The notes below the pieces were generated by a model. That model searched no databases and had not been told where the DNA came from. It saw only the letters and a program-made list of their open reading frames with translations. Shown here one piece after another: positions 17,686-26,951 of a DNA stretch of 54,806 nucleotides. Every line of letters begins with the position of its first letter. Position 1 is the stretch's first letter. The DNA is taken from positions 1-54,806 of the forward strand of contig NZ_CANNBM010000010.1 in the NCBI RefSeq assembly GCF_947502895.1. Direction: 5' to 3'. Origin of the DNA: an uncultured Sulfitobacter sp. (lineage in GTDB: Bacteria; Pseudomonadota; Alphaproteobacteria; Rhodobacterales; Rhodobacteraceae). The position numbers were made by a program, and so were the translations under genes.

Positions 17686-19103
17686 TGTCTGAGACTAGCC
17701 AGACATGGACAAGTGGCTTGATCCCTCAGATTGCCTCTGAAAACGTGAACGAGATCATCTCGCGTTTGGCGGATTTGGGTCTTGTTATATCTGCGCAGGG
17801 TGATGTCCTGGGTGTTTTGGCAAATCCGATGTTCCGCCCCAAAGACATCGTTGCGCGGTTTGAAGGCATGCGTGTGCAAGATACGCTTACCATTGAGAGC
17901 TGCACGAAATTCGAAAGCCGTCTGGCGGTATTTCTGGAAGGCGATTCACATACGCGCCCCGTAGAAGTGAACCACACTCTGGACGGCACCAAGGACACTC
18001 TGCCGATCCGCTATAGCTTTCACCAGATTGGGGAGAGCGGCAAAATTCTGATGTTGGGCCGTGACCTGCGCCCGATTGCCGACATGCAGCAACAGTTGGT
18101 GGCCGCACAGCTCACGCTGGAGCGTGACTATGAGGCGCGGCGCGAGCATGACATGCAGTTTCGTGTGCTGATGGCCTCTATTGACGATGCGATGATGTTT
18201 GTCTCGCTGCCCGCAGGTATCGTGACCGACTGTAATCCCGCTGCCCGCGTTCTACTGGGTAAACAGGGTGGTGATCTGGTCGGTGTCTCGCTGGATCAGG
18301 TGTTTGAGGGGAAAGGCAAAGGCGATCTGGTTGAGCGGCTTGTGGCGCTTTCCAACGATAGCGCCAAGCCGAACGCAACGCTGCGGACCCGCACGCCGGG
18401 GCGTATGGTGACGGTGCGCCCTGTGTTGTTCCGTCGGGGTGGTGATCAGGCGATGCTGTGTCGCATTGCCGCCAGCGCACCCGAAGCTCTGAAATCGGAT
18501 AGTTTGCAAGACAATCTGACGGGCCTGTACGAACGTGGCAGCGACGCGATTGTTTTTGTGAGCGCAGCAGGCATAGTTCTCAGCGCAAACGAAGGGTTTC
18601 TGAACCTTGCAGATGTTACCCACGGTCTGGCGCTCAAAGGCCGGTCAATTGTAGATTTTCTGGCCCGCGGGACGGTTGATCTGAATGTCATGCTCGACAA
18701 TGCCGCGCGTAGTGGCACGATGCGGTCTTATGCAACCCGTGTCACTGGTGAGTTCGGCGCAGAGCGCGCTGTTGAAATTGCCACGACACACGTCCAAACT
18801 GGATCGGAGCCGGTATTCGCACTGGTTCTGCGCGACATGAGCCGTAAAGAACCTGAACGCGCAGAAACCCAGCAGCTGGGCGAAGTTGATATTCAGTCGG
18901 TGATTGAATTGATCGGCAGCCAGTCTTTGCGCGATATTGTCGCCAAGACCACGGATGTTGTCGAGAAGATGTGTATCGAAACCGCCGTCGAGCTTACGTC
19001 GAACAACCGTGTTGCGGCGGCTGAGATGTTGGGGCTGTCGCGCCAGTCGCTCTACGTCAAGCTGCGCAAATATGGCTTGCTGAAATCGGGCAGCGGTGAC
19101 TGA
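17685..19103 (+). CDS. ppsR: PpsR/CrtJ, redox-responsive repressor of photosynthesis genes
   Basis: A 472-aa repressor that binds TGT-N12-ACA palindromes. It has PAS-type regions through residues of about 20-370 and a C-terminal Fis-type helix-turn-helix (AAAEMLGLSRQSLYVKL). A Cys just before the HTH (VEKMCIETAVEL) matches the redox-active Cys reported in CrtJ/PpsR. The ATG at 17685 overlaps the ppaA stop; a start 24 bp earlier is unlikely. Its targets are probably the twelve palindromes on this same replicon. Confidence 0.96.
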   Translation: MSETSQTWTSGLIPQIASENVNEIISRLADLGLVISAQGDVLGVLANPMFRPKDIVARFEGMRVQDTLTIESCTKFESRLAVFLEGDSHTRPVEVNHTLDGTKDTLPIRYSFHQIGESGKILMLGRDLRPIADMQQQLVAAQLTLERDYEARREHDMQFRVLMASIDDAMMFVSLPAGIVTDCNPAARVLLGKQGGDLVGVSLDQVFEGKGKGDLVERLVALSNDSAKPNATLRTRTPGRMVTVRPVLFRRGGDQAMLCRIAASAPEALKSDSLQDNLTGLYERGSDAIVFVSAAGIVLSANEGFLNLADVTHGLALKGRSIVDFLARGTVDLNVMLDNAARSGTMRSYATRVTGEFGAERAVEIATTHVQTGSEPVFALVLRDMSRKEPERAETQQLGEVDIQSVIELIGSQSLRDIVAKTTDVVEKMCIETAVELTSNNRVAAAEMLGLSRQSLYVKLRKYGLLKSGSGD

Positions 19104-19374
19104 AACAGTTTCGAAACGTGATTTAAGCTACCTGAATATTACATAATTAGCATTACAGAGTATTCTTGATAATTCGGAGCTCTAGTGCAGGGTGCGCTTT
19201 GCAAATAGCTTTTGAGCGCGCCTTCTCCCGTGAAATGCCCCAATGTCGGTTCAAGACTTACCGCCAAGTCGCGCTGTAGGCAGTTTAGTGCAGTAAAAGC
19301 GGAATAACTTGAATACTATTGTATGCAGGCTATCCTAGGTGAACAGCACTAGCCATGCTGCGCAAGGGGGACCT

Positions 19375-20217
19375 ATGACAGATCGTGACAGCGATCGGTC
19401 CGTGTTTCATGATGGCCTATACAAACGTGCCATTAGTGAAATCGGAACACTACGAGAAAAACTACCAGAAGATGCGTTTGCAGATCTCGCCCGCGAGGTG
19501 ATCCGTCGACTCTCGGACAAAACCGATACAGCGGCGGAAGCCGTTGCATTCCCCACTGATGCCAAAATCGAGGAGTTGGCGCGCGCACTGATTGACCCGA
19601 AACCTGATGCAGGCATTGCATTTATCGACCGCATCCGCGCCAAAGGCGCTTCGGTCGAGACTGTGTATCTGGCCTATCTGGCCCAAGCGGCACGCACGTT
19701 GGGCGACTGGTGGGAAGAAGACAAAGTCAGCTTTCCTGACGTCACACTCGCGACTGGTCACATCTATGCTGTGATGCGCGGTCTGCGTCCGTTGTTCAAA
19801 CCCGAAGAAGATCTGCGGAACCACCCCTCAGCATTCTTTGTCGGTGTGCCTGGAGAGAATCATTTACTGGGTCTTTCTATGGCCGCGGATTTTTATCGCA
19901 AGAACGGCTGGGAAGTGTCGCTTAAGCGCGGGTTCACGCATGATGAGATCGTGCATTATGCTGCAACCTCGGGTCATAGGCTGATCGGTCTTTCTGGTGG
20001 TGGGTCACACGCGATTGTACCCCTTGCCAAGTTGATGATCGCGCTGCGCATCAGTGCGCCCAATGCTGCGATTTTAATTAGTGGTGCAGTTGTGAACACT
20101 GATCCGGAGAGTGTTACGGCACTGGGTGCTGATATCGTGCCCGATAGCATGGATGATGCTGTCTCACAATCGCGGGCCTTTTGGGAACAGTCGCGCAACC
20201 GCAGTCAAACCGGTTAG
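19375..20217 (+). CDS. Second B12-binding-domain (PpaA-like) regulator
   Basis: A 280-aa protein with the same two-part plan as PpaA: a helical cap with AARTLGDWWEEDKVSFPD and a Rossmann domain with GENHLLGLSMAADF. The E-x-H-x-x-G there resembles the D-x-H-x-x-G cobalamin motif. The ATG at 19375 is chosen because AAGGGGG lies five bases upstream; a GTG at 19339 would add 12 residues. It follows ppsR after a 271-bp AT-rich spacer in which I see no PpsR site, so it may have its own promoter. An antirepressor or light/B12/haem sensor role is inferred. No DNA-binding domain is visible. Confidence 0.85.
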   Translation: MTDRDSDRSVFHDGLYKRAISEIGTLREKLPEDAFADLAREVIRRLSDKTDTAAEAVAFPTDAKIEELARALIDPKPDAGIAFIDRIRAKGASVETVYLAYLAQAARTLGDWWEEDKVSFPDVTLATGHIYAVMRGLRPLFKPEEDLRNHPSAFFVGVPGENHLLGLSMAADFYRKNGWEVSLKRGFTHDEIVHYAATSGHRLIGLSGGGSHAIVPLAKLMIALRISAPNAAILISGAVVNTDPESVTALGADIVPDSMDDAVSQSRAFWEQSRNRSQTG

Positions 20218-20258
20218 ACCCCCCTGCGATCTGTAAGATACATCAAACACCAGATACA

Positions 20259-20290
20259 AAAATGGCGGCCCTTTCGAGGCCGCCATTTTC
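20259..20290. terminator. Bidirectional terminator between the B12-domain gene and cycA
   Basis: AAAATGGCGGCC (20259-20270) pairs perfectly with GGCCGCCATTTT (20278-20289) across a 7-base loop. A and T runs on either side let it stop transcription from both convergent genes. Confidence 0.92.
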
Positions 20291-20311
20291 TTTTGTGTTG
20301 AGAGCCAGAGC

Positions 20312-20767
20312 TTAGCTATCAGATTTCGCTTCGACTTCTGGACCGACCGATACCAGATACGCCCAAACGTTGGCCGCATCTTCCTCATCGCGCAGTTTGA
20401 ACGCCATTTTGGATTTTGCGCGTTTGTTATCTGTGTATTCGGCCAGATACTTCTTGGGGTCTGCCACGTATTTCACGAATTCTTCTTCGTTCCATTCCAG
20501 ACCGGCTTCGCCTGCTTCGACGATGGATTTCCCGTATTTGAAATCGGCCGAGCCTGCGACGCGTGTATACACACCGTAAAGGTTCGGACCAGTGCGGCCG
20601 CCTTTTACGATATCATTACCATCGGCGTCCTGAATCATGTGGCACGCTTTGCACTTGTTGAACACCTTTTCACCGGCTTCTGCGTCGCCTGTGGCGTGGC
20701 CATCTGCGAATGCAGGGGCGCTCATCAGAGCGATTGTGGTGAATGCTGTTGCTGCGAATAGTTTCAT
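20312..20767 (-). CDS. cycA: Soluble cytochrome c2/c551, electron donor to the reaction centre
   Basis: A 151-aa periplasmic cytochrome with a cleavable signal peptide (about residues 1-21, ending APAFA). It has one haem site, CKACH (residues 39-43), and a likely Met ligand in KSKMAF near residue 121. No tetraheme PufC is encoded here, so this protein probably reduces the special pair directly and cycles with the bc1 complex. The start follows a strong ribosome site (AAGGAG). The promoter region shared with bchG has two PpsR sites. Confidence 0.93.
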   Translation of the reverse strand: MKLFAATAFTTIALMSAPAFADGHATGDAEAGEKVFNKCKACHMIQDADGNDIVKGGRTGPNLYGVYTRVAGSADFKYGKSIVEAGEAGLEWNEEEFVKYVADPKKYLAEYTDNKRAKSKMAFKLRDEEDAANVWAYLVSVGPEVEAKSDS

Positions 20768-20910
20768 TGTTATTTCTCCTTACCTTGCTGTCTCAACCTA
20801 AGTCGTTTCTTGCTCACGTAAAGGTCTGATCTCGAATAGTTGGCACAGATCAGTGCAGAGTCCAAGCAGCCTGTGTCATCTCTCATGAATAGCACGATAC
20901 TGCGCATTTG

Positions 20911-20928
20911 TGTAAATCAAAGTTTACA
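20911..20928. promoter_or_regulatory. PpsR operator in the cycA-bchG spacer
   Basis: TGTAAATCAAAGTTTACA, an exact TGT-N12-ACA site. It is 35 bp centre-to-centre from the next one. Confidence 0.8.
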
Positions 20929-20945
20929 CTTGCTCGGCGGCTAAC

Positions 20946-20963
20946 TGTCAGAGTATTCTGACA
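20946..20963. promoter_or_regulatory. PpsR operator abutting the bchG start
   Basis: TGTCAGAGTATTCTGACA, an exact TGT-N12-ACA site ending two bases before the bchG ATG. It leaves no room for a normal leader or Shine-Dalgarno sequence. Confidence 0.8.
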
Positions 20964-20965
20964 CA

Positions 20966-21862
20966 ATGAGCATTGCCATCTCGCCCCATCCCCGCCGCTT
21001 GCCGGATCCCTTTGCTGCGTTGCAGTTGATAAAGCCTATCACATGGTTTCCACCGATGTGGGCTTATTTGTGCGGGGCTGTTTCTTCGGGCGTATCGCCA
21101 GCGGGGCAATGGCCTTTGGTGCTGTTGGGTGTGGTTCTGGCGGGGCCCGTTGTCTGCGGTATGTCGCAAGCGGCCAATGATTGGTGTGACCGCCATGTTG
21201 ACGCAATCAACGAGCCTGACCGCCCGATTCCCTCGGGCCGTATTCCAGGGCGTTGGGGGCTGTGGATTGCCCTTGCAATGACGGTGCTGTCGCTGATTGT
21301 CGGATACCAGCTGGGGCCATGGGGCTTTGGCGCGACGATTCTGGGTGTGGCTGCGGCTTGGGCCTATTCAGCCGAGCCGGTGCGCGCAAAACGCTCTGGC
21401 TGGTGGGGCCCGGGTCTGTGCGGCTTGGCGTATGAGACTTTGCCCTGGGTTACAGGTGCTGCGGTTCTTGCCGGTGGTGCGCCTGCCCCTTCTGTCATGC
21501 TGATTGCCCTGCTCTACGGGTTGGGCGCGCACGGTATTATGACCCTCAATGACTTCAAGGCGATCGAAGGCGACCGCCAGCTTGGGCTGCGATCGTTGCC
21601 GGTCACACTCGGCCCTGATCGTGCCGCGCGGCTTGCCTGTGTGATTATGGCTGTGCCGCAAGCGGTTGTGGTCGTGCTGCTTTTGCTTTGGGACAAGCCG
21701 CTGCACGCAGCAGGCATTTTTATTCTATTGGGCGTACAACTGGCTGCGATGCGGGTGCTGTTGCGCGATCCCGAAGGCAAGACTCCTTGGTATCAGGGGA
21801 TGGGAATCCTTTTTTATATCAGCGGTATGATGATTGCCGCCTTTGCATTGCGGGGGCTTTAA
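20966..21862 (+). CDS. bchG: Bacteriochlorophyll synthase (prenyl transfer to bacteriochlorophyllide a)
   Basis: UbiA-family membrane prenyltransferase of 298 aa that attaches geranylgeranyl diphosphate to bacteriochlorophyllide a. Its first Asp-rich region is NDWCDRHVDAINEPDRPIPS, and GLGAHGIMTLNDFKAIEGD is the second. The N-terminus (LIKPITWFPPMWAYLCGAVS) is family-typical and supports the ATG at 20966. That ATG has no ribosome site because a PpsR palindrome fills the upstream 20 bases. bch2 follows one base after its stop. Confidence 0.97.
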   Translation: MSIAISPHPRRLPDPFAALQLIKPITWFPPMWAYLCGAVSSGVSPAGQWPLVLLGVVLAGPVVCGMSQAANDWCDRHVDAINEPDRPIPSGRIPGRWGLWIALAMTVLSLIVGYQLGPWGFGATILGVAAAWAYSAEPVRAKRSGWWGPGLCGLAYETLPWVTGAAVLAGGAPAPSVMLIALLYGLGAHGIMTLNDFKAIEGDRQLGLRSLPVTLGPDRAARLACVIMAVPQAVVVVLLLLWDKPLHAAGIFILLGVQLAAMRVLLRDPEGKTPWYQGMGILFYISGMMIAAFALRGL

Positions 21863-21863
21863 C

Positions 21864-23165
21864 ATGCAACTGAACTGGCTTCAGATTTTCCGTCTCGGAC
21901 TGGTGCAAATGGCGCTTGGCGCGATTGTCGTACTAACAACCTCGACGCTGAACCGCCTCATGGTGGTGGAGTTCGCCCTGCCCGCTGTGCTGCCTGGTGC
22001 GCTGGTTGGCTTGCATTATGGTATACAACTCAGCCGTCCGCGCTGGGGGTTTATCTCGGACAAGGGTGGCAACCGGACCAAGTGGATCATTGGTGGTATG
22101 GCGGTGCTGGCTCTGGGCGCACTGGTCGCAGCTTTTGCAGTCACGCTGTTTGCAACCAGTTACATTCTGGCGCTACTCCTGTCCTTGCTTGCCTATTCAG
22201 CCATCGGTCTGGGTGTTGGCGCATCTGGCACGTCCCTGTTGGCGCTACTTGCAACCACTACCGCACCCCACCGCCGCGCAGCGGCAGCCACTATCACGTG
22301 GTTGATGATGATCTTTGGCATCGCCCTGACGGCAGGTCTGGCGGGCAGCTTTCTTGATCCCTACTCCCCTGCCCGCCTGATGAGCGTTGTCAGCGTGGTT
22401 GTGACGGGCGCCTTTTTGCTTACCATCGTCGCCACAGGACGGATCGAGCGCGGCTTGATCGCCACCCAGCAGCAAGACCCGATGCCATTCATGGAAGGGC
22501 TGCGAGAAATCTGGGCAGAGCCTCATGCCCGCAACTTCACGCTTTTTGTCTTTCTCTCCATGAACGCCTACTTCATGCAGGAGCTAATCCTCGAGCCTTA
22601 TGCAGGCCTTGTCTTTGGCTTTACGCCCGGCCAGTCCACCCAACTGAGCGGCGCACAAAACGGCGGTGTGTTTATGGGCATGCTCACTGTGGGTATCATG
22701 GCGACAGGCCTCAAGATCGGCAGTTTGCGTGCTTGGGTCACAGGCGGATGTCTGGGATCGGCAGTTGTCCTAGGAATAATCGCGGTCAATGGCGCAGGCG
22801 GCGGGTTTGCCCCGCTTATGCCGCTGGTTATCGTGCTGGGGTACTTCAACGGTATGTTTGCGGTTGCCGCAATTGGCTCCATGATGGCGCTGGCCTCTGA
22901 CGGGCGCGAGCGCCGCGAAGGCACGCGCATGGGGCTATGGGGCGCGGCCCAAGCGATTGCCGCCGGATTCGGCGGGCTGACGGGGGCTGCGGCCGTCGAT
23001 CTGTTTCGTATCTCGCTATCTGACGGGGCTGCCTTTGGCGCTGTCTTCACCATCGAAGCGGTCTTGTTCATCGCCTCTGCCTTTATGGCCCTGCATGTTC
23101 TGGGCCGCACATCTGCACCACTCAAACCCCAGCGCGAAACACCCGCGCTTGTTCCCGGAGAATAG
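21864..23165 (+). CDS. bch2: BCH2/PucC-family MFS protein (orf428-type)
   Basis: A 433-aa protein with 12 predicted membrane spans, a paralogue of LhaA (6725-8158). N-terminal IFRLGLVQMALGAIVVLTTS and the loop RPRWGFISDKGGNRTKW mark the family. It lies between bchG and bchP, the standard place for orf428. The ATG at 21864 is one base after the bchG stop; an earlier start would run into bchG. The likely role is Bchl delivery or antenna assembly, but the exact substrate is unproven. Confidence 0.9.
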   Translation: MQLNWLQIFRLGLVQMALGAIVVLTTSTLNRLMVVEFALPAVLPGALVGLHYGIQLSRPRWGFISDKGGNRTKWIIGGMAVLALGALVAAFAVTLFATSYILALLLSLLAYSAIGLGVGASGTSLLALLATTTAPHRRAAAATITWLMMIFGIALTAGLAGSFLDPYSPARLMSVVSVVVTGAFLLTIVATGRIERGLIATQQQDPMPFMEGLREIWAEPHARNFTLFVFLSMNAYFMQELILEPYAGLVFGFTPGQSTQLSGAQNGGVFMGMLTVGIMATGLKIGSLRAWVTGGCLGSAVVLGIIAVNGAGGGFAPLMPLVIVLGYFNGMFAVAAIGSMMALASDGRERREGTRMGLWGAAQAIAAGFGGLTGAAAVDLFRISLSDGAAFGAVFTIEAVLFIASAFMALHVLGRTSAPLKPQRETPALVPGE

Positions 23166-23168
23166 CCA

Positions 23169-24371
23169 ATGCTTGATATGAATGAGCCGAAATTCGATGT
23201 TGTCGTCGTAGGTGGTGGCCCTTGCGGTGCCACAGCGGCTGCCGATCTGGCCAAGCGCGGCTATAGCGTGGCCTTGCTGGACCGCGACGGACGGATCAAG
23301 CCATGTGGCGGGGCCGTGCCGCCGCGCATGATTCAGGACTATGACATACCTGACAGCCAGATCGTCGCGCGCATCCGCACCGCGCGCATGATCTCGCCCA
23401 CACAGCGTCACGTCGATATCCCGATAGAGAACGGCTATGTCGGCATGGTCGACCGTGAGCATTTTGATGAATTCCTGCGCGTGCGCGCCGCTGATGCGGG
23501 TGCCATGCGCGTGACAGGCACCTACACCAAAATCACCCGCGACGAGGAAGGCACTCATGTGCATTACCGCGAAAAGGCCAGCGGCGAGAGCCGTGCAATG
23601 ACCTGCCGCATGGTGATCGGCGCGGATGGTGCGCGCTCGAACGTGGCCAAAGCAGAGGTGCCGGGGGGCGACAAGATCCCGTATGTGATCGCGTATCACG
23701 AGATTATCGAAGCCCCTGCCGAGACAACCGAACACTACAATCCAAAACGCTGCGATGTGATCTATGACGGCAAGATCAGCCCCGACTTTTACGGCTGGAT
23801 TTTTCCACATGGCAAATCTGCCAGCGTTGGTATGGGGACGTGCATCGACGGTGTGGACCTCAAGAAAGCCACTGCCGATCTGCGGAAGACCGCGGGTTTG
23901 ACAGACTGCAAAACCATCCGCCGCGAAGGTGCGCCTATCCCGCTTAAACCGCTGGACCGATGGGACAATGGCAATGACGTTTTGCTGGCAGGTGATGCCG
24001 CAGGGGTTGTGGCACCGTCCTCGGGCGAAGGTATCTATTATGCAATGGCCTGTGGCACCTCTGCCGCCTTGGCAACCGCGCGACGTCTGCGCACAGGTAT
24101 GCCATCTGATCTTAAACTCAGCCGCAAGATGTTCATGGGCGAGCATGGTCAGGTCTTTAAAGTATTGGGTGCCATGCAGAACGCCTACTATCAGTCAGAT
24201 ATGCGCCGTGAGCGTTTCGTCTCGCTTTGCCATGACGTTGATGTGCAAAAACTCACGTTCGAGGCCTATATGAATAAAAAGCTGGTTGCCGCACGGCCCT
24301 TGGCACATCTGAAAATCGGCATTAAGAATATCGCGCATCTGACCGGTCTCGTCGCCGAGACAAAGGTCTGA
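23169..24371 (+). CDS. bchP: Geranylgeranyl reductase
   Basis: FAD-dependent reductase of 400 aa that reduces the geranylgeranyl tail of Bchl to phytyl in three steps. The N-terminal dinucleotide fold VVVGGGPCGATAAADL is clear, followed by KPCGGAVPPRM and, later, LLAGDAAGVVAPSSGEGIYY. GGAG lies about ten bases before the first ATG; a second ATG lies three codons in. It is the third gene of bchG-bch2-bchP-idi. Confidence 0.97.
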   Translation: MLDMNEPKFDVVVVGGGPCGATAAADLAKRGYSVALLDRDGRIKPCGGAVPPRMIQDYDIPDSQIVARIRTARMISPTQRHVDIPIENGYVGMVDREHFDEFLRVRAADAGAMRVTGTYTKITRDEEGTHVHYREKASGESRAMTCRMVIGADGARSNVAKAEVPGGDKIPYVIAYHEIIEAPAETTEHYNPKRCDVIYDGKISPDFYGWIFPHGKSASVGMGTCIDGVDLKKATADLRKTAGLTDCKTIRREGAPIPLKPLDRWDNGNDVLLAGDAAGVVAPSSGEGIYYAMACGTSAALATARRLRTGMPSDLKLSRKMFMGEHGQVFKVLGAMQNAYYQSDMRRERFVSLCHDVDVQKLTFEAYMNKKLVAARPLAHLKIGIKNIAHLTGLVAETKV

Positions 24372-24393
24372 GCCGATGCGTGACGGAGACGTA

Positions 24394-24921
24394 ATGACCG
24401 ATATCATGATCCCCGCATGGATCGACGGAGAGTTGCAGCCTGTGGAAAAGCTGGACGCGCATCTGCGTGGCCTGCGGCACAAAGCCGTGTCAGTCTTTGT
24501 GATGGCGGGGGATGCGATGCTGATCCAGCGGCGTGCGCTTGGTAAATACCACACACCGGGCCTTTGGGCGAACACCTGCTGTACGCACCCCGAATGGGAC
24601 GAGGCGGATAATACCTGTGCCATCCGCCGCCTTGGTGAAGAATTGGGGATCACAGACATTCAACCCAACCACCGCGGTCAGGTAGAATACCGCGCTGACG
24701 TGGGCGGTGGGTTAATCGAGCATGAATTGGTCGAGGTCTTTACCGTCGAGGCGACCCGCGCGCTGGCTCTCGCTCTTAATCCTGACGAAGTCATGGATAC
24801 CCGCTGGATCACGCTGGACGATCTGCGCAGAGACATCGCCGCGACACCTGAAATCTTTACGCCCTGGCTTCGGATTTATATGGAGCAGCACAGCGCCCTC
24901 ATCTTTGGCGCTGACGCTTAA
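24394..24921 (+). CDS. idi: Isopentenyl-diphosphate delta-isomerase, type I
   Basis: Nudix-fold enzyme of 175 aa that converts IPP to DMAPP for carotenoid and phytyl synthesis. Family segments are NTCCTHPEWDE (catalytic Cys) and AIRRLGEELGI (Nudix helix). I chose the ATG at 24394, which has GGAG seven bases upstream, over the ATG at 24376, which has none. It is the last gene before a bidirectional terminator and is convergent with dxs. Confidence 0.93.
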   Translation: MTDIMIPAWIDGELQPVEKLDAHLRGLRHKAVSVFVMAGDAMLIQRRALGKYHTPGLWANTCCTHPEWDEADNTCAIRRLGEELGITDIQPNHRGQVEYRADVGGGLIEHELVEVFTVEATRALALALNPDEVMDTRWITLDDLRRDIAATPEIFTPWLRIYMEQHSALIFGADA

Positions 24922-24940
24922 GAGCATTTCTCTGAATTGA

Positions 24941-24980
24941 AAAAGCCCCCGCCGCGATGATCCGCAGCGGGGGCTTTTTT
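24941..24980. terminator. Bidirectional terminator between idi and dxs
   Basis: AAAAGCCCCCGC (24941-24952) pairs perfectly with GCGGGGGCTTTT (24967-24978) and runs into T6. It is symmetric enough to serve both convergent genes. Confidence 0.92.
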
Positions 24981-25000
24981 GCATCTGTTGCACCTGTCTT

Positions 25001-26911
25001 TTACAGATCGGTGACTTTCACACGCTGGACCTGTGCTGCCTGCAAGGCCGTTGCTGCAATATCGCCCGCTGTCATACCCGCATCAGCATACATCGCATCG
25101 GGGGCTGCTTGATCGATAAACCGGTCGGGTAATGTGACGGTGCGCACGGCCAGCGATTTTTCCAACCAACCTTCGTTGGCCAGATGGTGCAAGACCATCG
25201 CCCCAAAGCCACCCTGCGCGCCTTGCTCGACCGTGATCAGCACGCGATGCTTGCGCGCCAGCTGGTTGATCAGTGCCTTGTCCAGCGGTTTGGCAAAACG
25301 GGCATCGGCAACGGTAACGGTCAGCCCTTGGGATTCGATCAAATCGGCGGCGCGCTGGCTCTCGCCCAGATGCGCGCCGAACGACAGGATCGCCACGTCA
25401 AAGCCTTGGCGTACGATGATGCCTTTGCCGATCTCGAGCGGAACCCCTTTTTCAGGGATCAACACGCCCTCGCCTTCGCCGCGCGGATAGCGAAAAGCAA
25501 TCGGCCCGTCATTATACGCCGCAGCTGTAGCAACCATATGCACCAGCTCTGCCTCGTCCGAGGCGGCCATGACCACCATATTCGGCAGGGCGGCAAGGTA
25601 TCCGATATCAAAGGCGCCCGCATGTGTCGCCCCGTCAGCACCAACCAATCCCGCACGATCAATGGCGAAACGTACAGGCAGGTTTTGCAGCGCGACATCA
25701 TGCACGATCTGGTCGTATCCACGTTGAAGAAAGCTGGAATAAATCGCGACAAAGGGCTTTAGCCCCCCCGCCGCAAGGCCAGCCGCAAACGTCACGCCGT
25801 GTTGTTCGGCAATGCCTACGTCAAACATCCGCCTGGGATGTGTTTTGGCAAACAGGTCTAGCCCCGTCCCCCCGGGCATCGCAGCAGTGATCGCGACGAT
25901 TTTAGGATCGCGGGTAGCCTCGTTTGCCAGCGCCTCGCCAAAGATTTGGGTGTATGATGGCGCATTGGGCTTTGACTTGGCCTGAATACCGGTGGTCGGG
26001 TCGAACTTGGACACACCGTGATAGCTGTCGCTTGCGGCTTCGGCAGGGGCATAGCCTTTGCCTTTGACAGTACAGCAATGGATCAGAACCGGCCCCGTCG
26101 CCCGCGTGCGCGCGGCGCGCAAAACGCTAAGAAGTTGTGGCATATCGTGCCCGTTTATGGGCCCGATATACTGAAAGCCAAGGTTCTCGAACAGCGTGCT
26201 TTGCTCGGCCACTGCTCCGGTCACTAACTGGCGCGCACGGCGCGCATGGGCGCGCAGCGGGCCGGGCAAGGCAGCCTCGAACCCGTCGGCCACTTCCTTG
26301 AGCCCGCCAAGCGGCGAGGCATAGAGGCCCGACAGATATTTTGACATGGCGCCAACAGGGGGTGCGATGCTCATCTCGTTATCATTCAGGATCACAAACA
26401 TGCGGCGGCCCATGGCGCCTGCGTTGTTCATCGCCTCAAAGGCCATGCCCGCACTGATGGACCCATCACCGATCACAGCAATCGCATCACCTGTCGCCTC
26501 GCCCATATCGCGCGCGACGGTAAAGCCGAGAGCGGCGGAAATAGAGGTTGAAGAGTGTGCCGCGCCAAAGGGGTCAAAGGCGCTCTCGGAGCGTTTTGTG
26601 AACCCCGATATCCCGCCTTCCTGGCGCAGGGTGTGCATCTTGTCACGGCGGCCAGTGAGAATTTTGTGAGGATAGCACTGGTGGCCCACATCCCAGATCA
26701 GTTTATCACGGGGGGTGTCGAAAACAGCATGCAATGCAACGGTCAACTCGACCACACCAAGGCTTGATCCCAGATGCCCGCCTGTCGTCGCGACAGAGGC
26801 AATCACGTCCTCACGCAGCTCGTCAGCCAGATGGCCCAGCTCGATGTCGTTGAGGGATTTCAGGTCCGAAGGGGCGGACACACGGTCTAGGTGGGGGGTG
26901 GGACTGCGCAT
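25001..26911 (-). CDS. dxs: 1-deoxy-D-xylulose-5-phosphate synthase
   Basis: TPP enzyme of 636 aa at the entry of the MEP isoprenoid pathway. The TPP-binding GDGSISAGMAFEAMNN and the N-terminal GHLGSSLGVVELTVALH are visible. It follows pufX on the same strand after a 225-bp structured spacer, so it may receive transcripts from the puf operon. GGAG lies just before the ATG. A second chromosomal dxs is common in relatives and would make this the phototrophy-dedicated copy. Confidence 0.96.
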   Translation of the reverse strand: MRSPTPHLDRVSAPSDLKSLNDIELGHLADELREDVIASVATTGGHLGSSLGVVELTVALHAVFDTPRDKLIWDVGHQCYPHKILTGRRDKMHTLRQEGGISGFTKRSESAFDPFGAAHSSTSISAALGFTVARDMGEATGDAIAVIGDGSISAGMAFEAMNNAGAMGRRMFVILNDNEMSIAPPVGAMSKYLSGLYASPLGGLKEVADGFEAALPGPLRAHARRARQLVTGAVAEQSTLFENLGFQYIGPINGHDMPQLLSVLRAARTRATGPVLIHCCTVKGKGYAPAEAASDSYHGVSKFDPTTGIQAKSKPNAPSYTQIFGEALANEATRDPKIVAITAAMPGGTGLDLFAKTHPRRMFDVGIAEQHGVTFAAGLAAGGLKPFVAIYSSFLQRGYDQIVHDVALQNLPVRFAIDRAGLVGADGATHAGAFDIGYLAALPNMVVMAASDEAELVHMVATAAAYNDGPIAFRYPRGEGEGVLIPEKGVPLEIGKGIIVRQGFDVAILSFGAHLGESQRAADLIESQGLTVTVADARFAKPLDKALINQLARKHRVLITVEQGAQGGFGAMVLHHLANEGWLEKSLAVRTVTLPDRFIDQAAPDAMYADAGMTAGDIAATALQAAQVQRVKVTDL

Positions 26912-26951
26912 TGCGGTCTCCTTTTCTCGACGAAAAATGGCTCTCGAACAT

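Noticed and set aside
23016..24146. A 376-codon antisense frame across bch2 and bchP
   Set aside because: Opposite strongly conserved genes, Cys- and His-rich low-sense product, no ribosome site or operon logic.
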